Of a stretch of 64,000 nucleotides of DNA, positions 1 through 8,317 are shown piece after piece. The position numbers were made by a program, and so were the translations under genes. Each line of letters opens with the position of its first letter. Positions within the stretch are counted from its first letter, which is position 1. Where the stretch lies: positions 201,489 through 265,488 of the forward strand of contig NZ_QQBA01000001.1 of NCBI RefSeq assembly GCF_003350545.1, in the 5' to 3' direction. The notes under the pieces are model-generated. The model ran no database searches. It was not told where the DNA came from and saw only the letters and a program-made list of their open reading frames with translations. The DNA comes from Flavobacterium glaciei. Lineage in GTDB: Bacteria; Bacteroidota; Bacteroidia; Flavobacteriales; Flavobacteriaceae.

Positions 1-221
1 ATACAAGATACGCAGGAATTAATCACATCATTCTAAAACAAATAAATTATGTCAAGAATTGTAATGGCAATAGGTTAAGTAATCGCTTTTATAGGTTGGA
101 TTTTGTACCGACTAATAATTAAAAAAGACTTGCATAAAAATTTAAATAACGTATACCTTGGACTATTTTTTATAATAACATGGGCATTATTTTATTTTTT
201 TATTGTTGAATCTTTTTAATC
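1..221. repeat. Direct repeat, left copy (~220 bp)
   Basis: This stretch recurs almost unchanged at about 1487-1706. I see only a handful of differences (for example gcat versus gtct near 131-135, ggg versus gat near 180-183, and tct versus tat near 211). The repeat may begin outside the window. Its first 36 bases read as an open frame ending in a stop (…QELITSF), which could be the tail of an upstream gene, and the same peptide end appears in the right copy. The two copies bracket the four-helix-bundle gene at 580-1170. Confidence 0.9.
49..219 (+). pseudogene. Dead small membrane protein, copy 1
   Basis: ATG at 49 opens a frame that reads MSRIVMAIG, meets TAA at 76-78, and then stays open to TAA at 217-219. 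The downstream part is a plausible membrane peptide with two hydrophobic stretches (VIAFIGWILYRL and LGLFFIITWALFYFFIV) joined by a charged linker. Without the stop it would be a 56-residue two-helix protein. The same stop occurs at the same codon in the copy at 1534-1704, so the inactivation came before the duplication. Function is unknown. It could also be a functional short peptide starting downstream at an unusual start codon, but I see no good one. Confidence 0.55.
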
Positions 222-579
222 ATCATGAAATAATGACTGTGCTTCCTCAGAAGCTCGATTGCGTGATATATTTGTTGTAATAATAAAATCTGGTTACAAA
301 AAATTTTGTAATGAATTTTAAGAGGCAACTGAACCTTTTTTTTGGATTAATGTCAACTAGGTTTAAGGCGATTTAAAGTAATGTTTTTTTGGTCATCACA
401 GTAAACTAATCTTTAGAGTAATTTGTTTTTTTGTAGTTTAAATCGACTATATTTATGCTGAAATAAAAAAAGGCGGTTTTGAGACAAACTGACGTTGTGA
501 ATAATTAGGACCGTTAAATCAAAAGGTATTATTTCATTGAAACGCACTCAATGGTCTCTTTACCATTAAAATAAATAAT
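222..579. other. Intergenic, no gene seen
   Basis: AT-rich DNA of about 360 bases between the left repeat and the gene at 580. I see no credible coding frame, RNA gene or strong promoter in it. The bases just before the ATG at 580 are A-rich without a Shine-Dalgarno sequence, as is usual in this phylum. Confidence 0.5.
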
Positions 580-1170
580 ATGAAAATTTTTGCTAAAATT
601 CGTTGGGTTGCAAGCATTCTTTTGGTCTTCTTTATTGTACTCATAACTAACTTGATTGACAGAGAAAACTTCAACCGACTGAGTTACTCTGTGACGACTA
701 TGTATGAGGACAGGATCGTTGCAAGCGATCTTTTGTTTGAAATATCAAGGATAATTCAGGAAAAGCAAATTGCTGTTCTGACTTTAGACACTCTATTTCT
801 TGAAAACAAAAATAACAAACACAATCAGGTACTAAACCAACTAATAGAAAAGTACAGCCTTACTAAATTTACTGAAAAAGAGAAATTTGTATTCAACCAG
901 CTTCAAGAAGAACTTAATTCTCTCAAACAAAAAGAAAGGCCGAATACTGATATAACAGACGCAGCAGTTATTAATAGCTTTGAAAAGATAAACAAAAATT
1001 TACATGAACTATCCAAAATTCAATTAGATGAAGGTAGGAGACAAGTTTTTATAAGCAACAAAGCCAAAGACACCATCAACTTTTTTACACAAGTAGAAAT
1101 TATCTTCTTGGTTATAATGGCGATACTACTTCAAATAATTATCCTGTACAAACCAAAAGAAGAAAATTAA
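580..1170 (+). CDS. MCP-type four-helix-bundle membrane protein
   Basis: A 196-residue protein with a short cytoplasmic start, a transmembrane helix at about residues 9-26, a periplasmic helical region at about 30-170 rich in charged and heptad-like sequence, and a second transmembrane helix at about 172-190. A six-residue charged tail ends it. This is the layout of the four-helix-bundle sensor module of methyl-accepting chemotaxis proteins (4HB_MCP type). It lacks the HAMP, signalling and kinase parts, so it is a stand-alone sensor-like protein whose partner, if any, is not next to it. The family call comes from architecture and the look of the sequence rather than a catalytic motif. It lies between two direct repeats and may have been duplicated or carried with them. 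Confidence 0.6.
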   Translation: MKIFAKIRWVASILLVFFIVLITNLIDRENFNRLSYSVTTMYEDRIVASDLLFEISRIIQEKQIAVLTLDTLFLENKNNKHNQVLNQLIEKYSLTKFTEKEKFVFNQLQEELNSLKQKERPNTDITDAAVINSFEKINKNLHELSKIQLDEGRRQVFISNKAKDTINFFTQVEIIFLVIMAILLQIIILYKPKEEN

Positions 1171-1486
1171 AAAACTCCTGGCAACAGATAAGGGATTGTT
1201 GGGCTTGAAAAGCCAACAATGTTCAATTGGGGCAATCTGCAAATTAAACAAGTTACACCATATCGAGATTTTTACAATTTAATTTTTACAATTTCAAACT
1301 TTGAAGAAAGTGTTCAAAACAATATTTCTTTGCAGAAAATTATTCGAAAAATTTAAGAAAGAAGCATAGGAATATTTCCCTTAACCTTTAAAATGGGTTG
1401 ATGGAAAATAGCTTGCAAATTGTACTGCAAAAGTAAATACCCAGCTAGCGCAAACGTCCCGCTCGTGAACATTCTCAAGAATTCTA
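1171..1486. other. Intergenic with weak hairpin
   Basis: No credible gene. A hairpin with one bulged base (about 1195-1220, arms attgttggg/ccaacaat) lies 24 nt after the stop of the upstream gene, but no T-run follows it, so terminator activity is doubtful. Confidence 0.4.
1455..1484. repeat. Short repeat, copy 1 (cgtcccgctcgtgaac…)
   Basis: About 30 bases (cgtcccgctcgtgaac followed by attctcaagaat) that recur at 1746-1773 with small changes. The sequence is locally GC-rich. It abuts the left end of the right-hand ~220 bp repeat. Its role is unknown. Confidence 0.7.
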
Positions 1487-1706
1487 ATACGGATACGCAG
1501 GAATTAATCACATCATTCTAAAACAAATAAATTATGTCAAGAATTGTAATGGCAATAGGTTAAGTAATCGCTTTTATAGGTTGGATTTTGTACCGACTAA
1601 TAATTAAAAAAGACTTGTCTAAAAATTTAAATAACGTATACCTTGGACTATTTTTTATAATAACATGATCATTATTTTATTTTTTTATTGTTGAATATTT
1701 TTAAAA
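1487..1706. repeat. Direct repeat, right copy (~220 bp)
   Basis: Near-identical to the left edge of the window, in the same orientation, offset by about 1485 bases. The segment between the copies carries the four-helix-bundle gene. Such an arrangement can arise by tandem duplication or allow deletion by recombination. Confidence 0.9.
1534..1704 (+). pseudogene. Dead small membrane protein, copy 2
   Basis: Same frame as the peptide at 49-219. It has the shared TAA at codon 10 (1561-1563) and a second defect where a Trp codon has become TGA (near 1666). The extra stop suggests this copy is under no selection. Confidence 0.55.
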
Positions 1707-1745
1707 ATCTTGAATTAGTGGCTATGCACGCTCATCTAACGGGGG

Positions 1746-1773
1746 CGTCCCGCTCGTGAACTTTTTCAAGAAT
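1746..1773. repeat. Short repeat, copy 2 (cgtcccgctcgtgaac…)
   Basis: Second copy of the short GC-richer repeat at 1455-1484, same orientation (cgtcccgctcgtgaac then tttttcaagaat). Confidence 0.7.
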
Positions 1774-1789
1774 AAATAACTATAAATTA

Positions 1790-1819
1790 AACCTGCAAGT
1801 ATAAACTTGCAGGTTTTTT
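1790..1819 (+). terminator. Rho-independent terminator
   Basis: A perfect 10-bp stem (aacctgcaag / cttgcaggtt) with loop tataaa is followed by a run of T on the plus strand. It also lies 36 nt beyond the stop of the minus-strand receptor gene at 1855, so it may act in both directions. The U-tract is much better for plus-strand transcripts. Confidence 0.75.
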
Positions 1820-1854
1820 ATGTATTAAAATTGTACAAAAACTAATAAATTTCG

Positions 1855-3963
1855 TTATTGATTCAAGATATTTCCTTCTTCTTTTTTCTCTTTGTTTAAT
1901 AAATTAGGATCTTCTTTTGCTAGTTTGTTTTTGGTTGGAATTTTGTAATTTATACTAAACCCAAAACGACGCGTATCGTTTTTATTTGCTAATAACAAAG
2001 GTGTACCAACGGAGCTGAACACAAATCGGTTCGAATTAAGAATATCGTCTGCACTTATGGAAACGGACAATTGATCTTTGAAAAATTTTTTAGAAAATGT
2101 TAAATCAAGCGTATTGTTGAAAGGCTTTTCAGCGATGAAATAAAAATAATTCCCCTTAGACATAATGTAATTAAAGTTAGCTACAAATTTGATATCCTTA
2201 GGCAACACAATTTGAGACATCAAATTAAACATCCAGAAACCATTAGTCGTAATTTCAGGAATTTGATGGAACTGATATGCTGTGTACACATATAAAAAGT
2301 TCATTTTGTCCGGATTAATATTCATTTTTAAGGTTTCCTTAAGTCCTTCTGTAAACAACATATACGGAATTGGCATTCCCACATTAAAGTTATGAATTTT
2401 GATTTGCGGTACGTTTATATTAGTATTTACAACTACATCATTTGTTAGCAACACTCTATTGATTACCTGATTTTGTGCAGAACTTACATTGTATCCAATA
2501 AAAGCATAGTCGAAAGCACTCAGTTTAGCTTCATAATTATCAAAAATAGTAGGCTGCAAATTTGGGTTTCCCGAATAATCTATATTTGGATTCTGATAAT
2601 TGGTATTGTTTGGATTTAAAGCAGTAGTACTAGGTAAACTTATTTTCTTGTTGTAATTCACATTAAAATAAACCGAATTACTAAAATTATATTGAGCACT
2701 GGCATTCGGAAAAAAACGGAATTGTTTAAACGGAATTAAATCAGCAGTATTAGTTTTTCCGGTAATGTTGTAATCCTCGGCTCTACCGCCCACAATAAAA
2801 TTAAACTTATCAAATTTTGTTTGTAACTCTCCATAAGCTGCTGCCGTTTTTCGTTGATAATCCAAGTTCACAATTTCCATGTTTTGGGTTTCAAAAAGAA
2901 GCGCTTCATACAAACCACCAAAGCTTATTTTCCCTTCATCAGAAAATGCAATGGGCTGTGAGTAATCAACTTTAGCATTGTACAACCGCTGCGTCGAAGC
3001 ATTATCTAAAATTGTAGCATTATTATTTCTGGAATTCAGTATAAAATCATTTTGGTTGCTGTTGTAATTGAATTTGAAATCTAATTTTTTAGATTTATCC
3101 TCAAACTTCTTTTGAAAAGTAACTACAAAATCCTGACGTAAAGCATCCGTATAGGAATCGTCATTGGTACTAAAACTAGGACCATTTCCTAATGTATTGC
3201 TATTATTGTTGCTATAATTCACATCGTAGTTAAATAACAATCGGTCGTTGCCAATATCAAACGTTAGTGCGGATTTAGCAAAATTAGTACGTCCGAAACG
3301 ATCCGCCTCAGTAGTAGAAAGTAACGAAGTCGTATTATTTTCGTTTTTAGTCAGCGAAGTCCACACTGCAGATTCTCTGTAATTTTGCCCAACATTCAAT
3401 TGCCATCCAAAATATTTATTCTTAGCGCTCAACAACAGACTATTATTGATTCTCCATCGCAAATGATCGTAACTCGTAATATTAGTGCTATTGGTATACG
3501 TAGCGCTTAAATAATTTTTAGCATTTTTGTTCGTAATGATATTCATAATGGCACCACCGGAAGTAGCTGGAAACTCTGCTCCTGGTTGCGTGATGATTTC
3601 AATTTTTTCAATGGCATTCGCAGGCATTCCTTCCAAAAAAGAATTCAATTCATTTGAAGTAATATTAAGCGGTCTTCCGTCCATAAAAACATCCAACTGT
3701 TTACCCTGATACATCATCCCAGCAACATCAGAAGCTATAAGTCCTGGCAGTTTTTTTATCCCTTCTAATACGGAGCCTGAATTCAAACTGGGCTGATTGG
3801 AAAAATCAAATATGGTTCTATCCGCTTTTTGTTCGATTGCTTTTTTTGTTTTTACAATGGCAACTTCATTCAATTCTACAGCCTTTTTTGGCTCTTCCTG
3901 TGCCGAAAGAGTAAATACTGCTCCTAAAAAAAACATACTCAATAAATAATTCTTTTTCATCAT
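1855..3963 (-). CDS. Outer-membrane beta-barrel / TonB-dependent receptor-like protein
   Basis: A 702-residue protein with a signal peptide (MMKKNYLLSMFFLGAVFTLSAQ, cleavage near residue 22). A plug-like domain follows at about 45-150 (DRTIFDFSNQP, SVLEGIKKLPGL, VFMDGRPLN, IEKIEIITQPGAEF, GGAIMNIIT). A long beta-barrel rich in alternating aromatic strands continues to the C-terminus (outer-membrane beta-barrel family, OMP_b-brl_3 type). Such proteins sit in the outer membrane and import or bind ligands. The ligand here cannot be read from sequence. Many Bacteroidetes relatives carry a carboxypeptidase-regulatory-like domain before the plug. This one goes straight from signal peptide to plug. 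Either of the first two Met codons could be the start. No SusD partner is adjacent. Confidence 0.85.
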   Translation of the reverse strand: MMKKNYLLSMFFLGAVFTLSAQEEPKKAVELNEVAIVKTKKAIEQKADRTIFDFSNQPSLNSGSVLEGIKKLPGLIASDVAGMMYQGKQLDVFMDGRPLNITSNELNSFLEGMPANAIEKIEIITQPGAEFPATSGGAIMNIITNKNAKNYLSATYTNSTNITSYDHLRWRINNSLLLSAKNKYFGWQLNVGQNYRESAVWTSLTKNENNTTSLLSTTEADRFGRTNFAKSALTFDIGNDRLLFNYDVNYSNNNSNTLGNGPSFSTNDDSYTDALRQDFVVTFQKKFEDKSKKLDFKFNYNSNQNDFILNSRNNNATILDNASTQRLYNAKVDYSQPIAFSDEGKISFGGLYEALLFETQNMEIVNLDYQRKTAAAYGELQTKFDKFNFIVGGRAEDYNITGKTNTADLIPFKQFRFFPNASAQYNFSNSVYFNVNYNKKISLPSTTALNPNNTNYQNPNIDYSGNPNLQPTIFDNYEAKLSAFDYAFIGYNVSSAQNQVINRVLLTNDVVVNTNINVPQIKIHNFNVGMPIPYMLFTEGLKETLKMNINPDKMNFLYVYTAYQFHQIPEITTNGFWMFNLMSQIVLPKDIKFVANFNYIMSKGNYFYFIAEKPFNNTLDLTFSKKFFKDQLSVSISADDILNSNRFVFSSVGTPLLLANKNDTRRFGFSINYKIPTKNKLAKEDPNLLNKEKKEEGNILNQ

Positions 3964-4129
3964 TTCTATTTGTGTTACTCCTTTAGTAGCACTATAATTC
4001 GAAACGTTACTAAAAAATGAACTGATTTTGGAAAATTGTCATATTTCACAAGACTTTCAGACTGATTTCAATACAGAATAACGAACTTTGCAGCTAATTT
4101 TCAACTGCAATTCCTAAACTAAATCAAAA

Positions 4130-4531
4130 ATGATTTTACAAATAGAAACTCCCGCATTACTTTTTGGTGCAACCTCTCTGATTTTATTGGCGTATACCAA
4201 TCGCTTTTTGACTATCGCTACAATCGTAAGAGGATTAAAAAAAACGTATAAAGAAAAACAAAACGACACAATTTTATTGGAAATCAAAAATCTGAACTTA
4301 CGCCTAACGCTAATCCGCAACATGCAAATGGCTGGCGTTTTAAGTTTGTTTTTATCCGTTTTCTCGATGTTGTTATTATTCTTAGAACAACACACAGCTG
4401 GAATTTATCTTTTTGGAATGAGTTTATTGGGGTTATTAATTTCGTTAGGCTTATCGTTTTGGGAAATTAGTATTTCCGTAAATGCCTTGCGACTGCATTT
4501 GAGCGATTTAATCGAAAAAGAAATGAAATAA
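4130..4531 (+). CDS. DUF2721 family membrane protein
   Basis: A 133-residue protein with hydrophobic helices at about 8-28, 65-90 and 92-115. A charged loop lies between the first two (RGLKKTYKEKQNDTILLEIKN). The pattern 'LRLTLIRNMQMAG…LSLFLSVFSML' and the final 'SVNALRLHLSDLIE' fit DUF2721, a family of unknown function widespread in bacteria. It stands alone, divergent from the receptor gene at 1855-3963. Confidence 0.8.
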   Translation: MILQIETPALLFGATSLILLAYTNRFLTIATIVRGLKKTYKEKQNDTILLEIKNLNLRLTLIRNMQMAGVLSLFLSVFSMLLLFLEQHTAGIYLFGMSLLGLLISLGLSFWEISISVNALRLHLSDLIEKEMK

Positions 4532-4618
4532 AAATCGCCAATTTATAACTTGGCTTCTTCATTTTTGGAACTCAAATCTTAACTTACAATTTATAATACA
4601 TAACTAATAACTAAACCC

Positions 4619-4626
4619 TATCTTTG
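4619..4626 (+). promoter_or_regulatory. Candidate -7 box TATCTTTG
   Basis: TATCTTTG matches the Bacteroidetes -7 consensus TAnnTTTG and lies 22 nt before the ATG of the EamA gene at 4649. I see no TTG at the expected -33 spacing, so this is a partial match. Confidence 0.4.
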
Positions 4627-4648
4627 CCCGCTTTTTAAAATTGAAAAA

Positions 4649-5602
4649 ATGATAAAGAATAGTGTATTAAAAGGAGTTTTTCTTGTAGGTCTTGGCGCAA
4701 CAAGTTATGGGATGCTGGCTACTTTTGTAAGAATGGCTTATGATGAAAATTATACAACTGCAGAAGTAACTGTTTCACAATTTGTTTTTGGAATTATTGG
4801 AATTTTATTAATAAATGCATTTCAAAGAAACCGCAACAACAATACAGCGGTTAAAGCATCTAAAAAAAACAAATCACAATTAATGCTTGCTGGAACTTCC
4901 ACTGGACTAACGAGCGTTTTTTATTATTTAGCGGTAAAATTCGACATTCCTGTTTCAATTGCTATTGTTCTTTTAATGCAAACAGTTTGGATTGGCGTTC
5001 TATTAGAATGGTTTTTAGAGAAAAAAGCACCTTCTAAAGTTAAAACAATATCTGTAATTATTGTTTTATTTGGTACTGTTTTAGCAACTAACTTACTAAA
5101 TTCTGATGTGAAATTAAATCCATTAGGAATCTTTTTTGGATTATTAGCAGCAACTTCATTTACCACAACCATGTTTACTGCAAATAGAATTGCAACCGAA
5201 ATTTCATCGGCGCAAAGAAGTCTTTACATGCTTTTTGGTGGCGGAATAATGGTTTTAATTTTCGCACTAATTACACAAATAATTCCAAATCAATTTCCAG
5301 CAATAGCTGATGCATTAGGAGTTTTTTCTACGGCAAAAGATTTTAATTTTAGTATTTTCCTCAAATGGGGAATTATACTTTCTCTATTTGGAACTATTAT
5401 TCCGCCAATGCTTTTAAACGCAGGTTTTCCTTTAACAGGAATTGGTCTGGGAAGTATTGTTTCGGCACTGGAACTTCCCGTATCAGTACTAATGGCGTAT
5501 TTTCTTTTGAACGAAAAAGTAATTCTGCTTCAATGGGTTGGAATTGTTTTAATCATCTTGGCTATTGTGATTATGAATGTGAATTTTAAGAAAAAAGCTT
5601 AA
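4649..5602 (+). CDS. EamA/DMT family transporter
   Basis: A 317-residue inner-membrane protein with about ten hydrophobic helices in two repeated halves (about 5-150 and 155-312), the hallmark of the drug/metabolite transporter superfamily (EamA domains). The glycine-rich opening (GVFLVGLGATSYGMLATFVR), 'IVLLMQTVWIGVLLEWF' and the closing 'ALELPVSVLMAYFLLNEKV' followed by 'WVGIVLIILAIV' are typical. Substrates in this family range from amino acids to metabolites, and none is implied by the neighbours. Confidence 0.88.
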   Translation: MIKNSVLKGVFLVGLGATSYGMLATFVRMAYDENYTTAEVTVSQFVFGIIGILLINAFQRNRNNNTAVKASKKNKSQLMLAGTSTGLTSVFYYLAVKFDIPVSIAIVLLMQTVWIGVLLEWFLEKKAPSKVKTISVIIVLFGTVLATNLLNSDVKLNPLGIFFGLLAATSFTTTMFTANRIATEISSAQRSLYMLFGGGIMVLIFALITQIIPNQFPAIADALGVFSTAKDFNFSIFLKWGIILSLFGTIIPPMLLNAGFPLTGIGLGSIVSALELPVSVLMAYFLLNEKVILLQWVGIVLIILAIVIMNVNFKKKA

Positions 5603-5669
5603 TTTCTATTTAAAACATTTGTGCTAATTTCATTTAAATTTTTATAAATTCGTGATAAATAACTTTATT

Positions 5670-6023
5670 ATGAATTTACCTTGGCATTTATATCTGATGG
5701 CTTTTGTGTACTTTATTGCTGGATTAAACCATTTCAGAAACCCGAGATTGTACCTGAAAATCATTCCTCCTTATTTCCCGAATCCCAAATTACTAAACCA
5801 GATTAGTGGTTTAGCAGAAATAATTTTGGGAATCGGATTGTGTATTCCAGTCCTTTCAAGCTATGCTGCATGGGGAGTAATCGCTTTACTGATTGCTATT
5901 TTCCCAACACATTTGTATATGTATTTCGATGAAAAAGCGAGAATGGGTTTGCCAAAATGGGTTTTACTTTTGCGAATGCCTTTACAATTAGTTCTCATTT
6001 TCTGGGCGTACCAATACACATAA
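5670..6023 (+). CDS. DoxX-like small membrane protein
   Basis: About 117 residues with four hydrophobic helices (about 6-20, 46-62, 66-85 and 97-113 from the chosen Met). The 'YFIAGLNHFRNPRLYLKIIPP' opening and 'ISGLAEIILGIGL' fit the DoxX-like family. These are integral membrane proteins, some linked to quinone or redox chemistry. I chose ATG at 5670 (MNLPWHLY…). A GTG at 5652 would add six residues. The next gene begins 4 nt after its stop, suggesting one transcript with the AlkB-like gene. Confidence 0.72.
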   Translation: MNLPWHLYLMAFVYFIAGLNHFRNPRLYLKIIPPYFPNPKLLNQISGLAEIILGIGLCIPVLSSYAAWGVIALLIAIFPTHLYMYFDEKARMGLPKWVLLLRMPLQLVLIFWAYQYT

Positions 6024-6027
6024 TCCA

Positions 6028-6636
6028 GTGAAATCACTTTTCGAATCCACATCAGAACCCTTATTTCTTGATTTGCCAGACGCTGAAATCATCTATTATC
6101 CTCAGTTTTTTGACAAAGAGCAGGCCGATATTATATTTACTGAATTGATAAAAAAAATCCCTTGGCAACACGATGAAATTCGGGTGTACGGAAAAATTCA
6201 TCCACAACCTCGCTTAACGGCTTTGTTTGGAAACGAAGGAAAACCCTATTCGTACTCGAATATAACCATGCAACCTCATCCTTGGAATTTGCTTTTGCAA
6301 AAGCTAAAAACGAAAATCGAAAAGGTTTCGGATACCATTTTTACAACCGTATTACTGAATCAGTATCGCGATGGAAAAGACAGCAACGGCTGGCACGCCG
6401 ATAACGAAAAAGAATTAGGAACAAATCCTGTGATTGCCTCGTTGAGTTTTGGCGCCGAGCGCACTTTTCAATTGAAACATAATTTGAACAAAGACCTGAA
6501 AAAAAGCATCGTTCTAGAACACGGAAGTTTACTGCTAATGAAAGGAAGCACGCAACATTTCTGGAAACATCAAATTCCAAAAACTGCAAAACCCATTGAC
6601 CCAAGAGTAAATCTTACTTTTCGGGTAATCAAATAG
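6028..6636 (+). CDS. AlkB-type 2-oxoglutarate/Fe(II) dioxygenase
   Basis: A 202-residue protein of the AlkB class. These enzymes use Fe(II), O2 and 2-oxoglutarate to remove alkyl groups from nucleic-acid bases. Visible features are the HxD iron motif (H123-A-D125 in SNGWHADNEKELG), the distal iron His (H181 in FWKHQIP) and the 2-oxoglutarate-binding arginines (R193 and R199 in DPRVNLTFR). The strand NQYRDG is present at 111-116. Length matches short bacterial and ALKBH2/3-like members. The start is GTG at 6028, and no ATG in frame is near enough to give a full domain. Substrate (DNA, RNA or both) is not determinable here. Confidence 0.88.
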   Translation: MKSLFESTSEPLFLDLPDAEIIYYPQFFDKEQADIIFTELIKKIPWQHDEIRVYGKIHPQPRLTALFGNEGKPYSYSNITMQPHPWNLLLQKLKTKIEKVSDTIFTTVLLNQYRDGKDSNGWHADNEKELGTNPVIASLSFGAERTFQLKHNLNKDLKKSIVLEHGSLLLMKGSTQHFWKHQIPKTAKPIDPRVNLTFRVIK

Positions 6637-6681
6637 ATATTTTCTAAAAAATTTATTAGATTTGGAATAAATACTCAAATC

Positions 6682-7509
6682 ATGGATGCTATTATTGCTT
6701 ATTTTTCTACAATTCCATCTTCACACCGAAGCTTAATTCTGGTGGGTGGAATCACTTTTTTTTGGTTATTAGAAAATGCTTTTCCACTCTTTAACTTTAC
6801 TTATAAAAAATGGCATCATGCAGGCATCAATATTTTCATGACGTTTACCACAATTGTTGTCAACTTTTGCTTGGCTTTTATTTTATTAAAAACAGCTGAT
6901 TGGACAATTACCAATAATTTTGGAATACTGCAATGGTTGCCAGAAATGTCTCTGTGGCTTTACGCTTTAGTCGGATTACTTCTATTGGATTTGATTGGCG
7001 CATATTTAGTACATTTAGTAGAACATAAAACTAAATTCTTATGGCGTTTCCACTTGATACATCACACCGATACTTGGATTGACACCACAACTGCAAATAG
7101 GCATCATCCGGGAGAAAGTGTGATTCGGTTTACATTTACTGCAATGGGCGTTTTAATCATAGGAAGTCCCATGTGGCTGGTTTTTCTATATCAAACCTTA
7201 TCTGTTGTTGCCACACAATTCAATCATGCGAACATTTCACTTCCTAAAAAAGTGGATACTTTTCTTAGTTATTTCATTGTTTCTCCGGACATGCATAAAG
7301 TGCACCATCATTATGTTTTGCCTTATACAGATAGTAATTACGGAAATATATTTTCAATTTGGGATCGCCTTTTTGGGACTTTTAGGACATTGCCAAAAGA
7401 AGAAATCATTTACGGAATCGACACGCATCCAAATCCAGAAGAACACAATGAATTGAAAAATTTATTAAAAATACCCTTTCAAAAAGCCCCTTTGAAAGAA
7501 AACAAGTAA
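6682..7509 (+). CDS. Sterol desaturase / fatty acid hydroxylase family protein
   Basis: A 275-residue integral membrane di-iron oxygenase-type protein. The histidine clusters are H111LVEH115, H124LIHH128, N139RHHP, N181H and H205KVHHH210, lying between four or five hydrophobic helices (about 17-35, 50-70, 92-112, 150-176). Members hydroxylate or desaturate lipids, sterols or carotenoids. The substrate is unknown. It lies 45 nt after the AlkB-like gene and may be co-transcribed. Confidence 0.87.
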   Translation: MDAIIAYFSTIPSSHRSLILVGGITFFWLLENAFPLFNFTYKKWHHAGINIFMTFTTIVVNFCLAFILLKTADWTITNNFGILQWLPEMSLWLYALVGLLLLDLIGAYLVHLVEHKTKFLWRFHLIHHTDTWIDTTTANRHHPGESVIRFTFTAMGVLIIGSPMWLVFLYQTLSVVATQFNHANISLPKKVDTFLSYFIVSPDMHKVHHHYVLPYTDSNYGNIFSIWDRLFGTFRTLPKEEIIYGIDTHPNPEEHNELKNLLKIPFQKAPLKENK

Positions 7510-7628
7510 AAAGAATAAAAAAAATGTCCATTTGAGAAAATCTAATTATTTTTTTTCTTAATATTGATATCAAATTATAAATGTAATTTATTAATCATTA
7601 ACAACTTATTTGAATTAATTTTCACGTG

Positions 7629-7907
7629 ATGAAAAAGAGTAACCGAAAAGAATTGAACTGGGAGCAAACAGAAAAACTTGTTACAATGGCTTTAGAAGAA
7701 AAAAATCCTTTTGAAATCATAAAAAAAGAATTTGGTCTGGCAGAAAAAGAGATTCTTGAAATCATGAAGAAGAAAATGCCTGCAGAAAAATTTGAAATGT
7801 GGAAAAAGAAAGCAACTGCAAATAAACCAAAACCAAAACCCGTTAAAATTGATGATTTTGATGAAGACTTGGATGGCAAATATTATATAAAAAACAAATT
7901 AGATTAA
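7629..7907 (+). CDS. TIGR03643/DUF2805 family small protein
   Basis: A 92-residue, lysine-rich protein. It begins with a helix-turn-helix-like segment (LNWEQTEKLVTMALEEKNPF and then EIIKKEFGLAEKEILEIMKKK) and ends in a short acidic tail (DDFDEDLDGKYY). This matches the conserved TIGR03643/DUF2805 family, whose function is not established. The HTH-like look suggests nucleic-acid contact, which is inference. ATG at 7629 is used; a GTG directly before it is also possible. Confidence 0.7.
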   Translation: MKKSNRKELNWEQTEKLVTMALEEKNPFEIIKKEFGLAEKEILEIMKKKMPAEKFEMWKKKATANKPKPKPVKIDDFDEDLDGKYYIKNKLD

Positions 7908-7913
7908 ACTATG

Positions 7914-7946
7914 AAACTCCTGAAATTCGGGAGTTTTTGTTTTTTC
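7914..7946 (+). terminator. Rho-independent terminator
   Basis: The stem aaactcc / ggagttt is followed by T-rich sequence, starting 7 nt after the stop of the small protein at 7907. Confidence 0.7.
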
Positions 7947-7971
7947 AAACAGTCCCTATATTTCTTAGATT

Positions 7972-8316
7972 ATGGTTTCAGTTACATTAAAAGATGACGA
8001 ATTTATTTTTGATATTCTAGGCAGTCACAAATTTTGGGCTTTCGAAAATAAGATTAGAGTACCCAGAAATAAAATAATCAGAGCGTATCAAAGCAACGAT
8101 GAATTTACATTTTGGATTGGTTGGAAAATGCCTGGCACACAATTACCTTGGGTTATCACTGCTGGAACGTATATAAAAAAAGGAAAACGCAATTTTTGGG
8201 ATGTTTGCAATAAAAAAAATGCAATTATTGTCGAACTCAAAGATTCCTACTATCATAAACTAATCATTGAAGTTGAAAATCCTGTGATGATAATGAACTT
8301 ATTAAACGAAAAATAA
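7972..8316 (+). CDS. Small PH-like domain protein
   Basis: A 114-residue soluble protein with no signal peptide. It shows an alternating beta-strand pattern (VSVTLKDDEFIFDILG, ENKIRVPRNKIIRAYQ, FTFWIGWKMPG, AIIVELKD, YHKLIIEVENP) ending in a helix (MIMNLLNEK). This is the look of bacterial PH-like domain proteins. The 'NKIIRAYQ' strand and the final 'xLIIEVENP' strand are usual there. Function unknown. The next gene starts 1 nt beyond its stop, so the two are probably co-transcribed. Confidence 0.55.
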   Translation: MVSVTLKDDEFIFDILGSHKFWAFENKIRVPRNKIIRAYQSNDEFTFWIGWKMPGTQLPWVITAGTYIKKGKRNFWDVCNKKNAIIVELKDSYYHKLIIEVENPVMIMNLLNEK

Positions 8317-8317
8317 A

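Noticed and set aside
1-1706. Insertion sequence bounded by direct repeats
   Set aside because: No transposase or terminal inverted repeats are seen; the segment holds only a sensor-like gene.
3527-3709. Plus-strand frame within the receptor gene
   Set aside because: It is antisense to the conserved plug domain, with no signal of its own.
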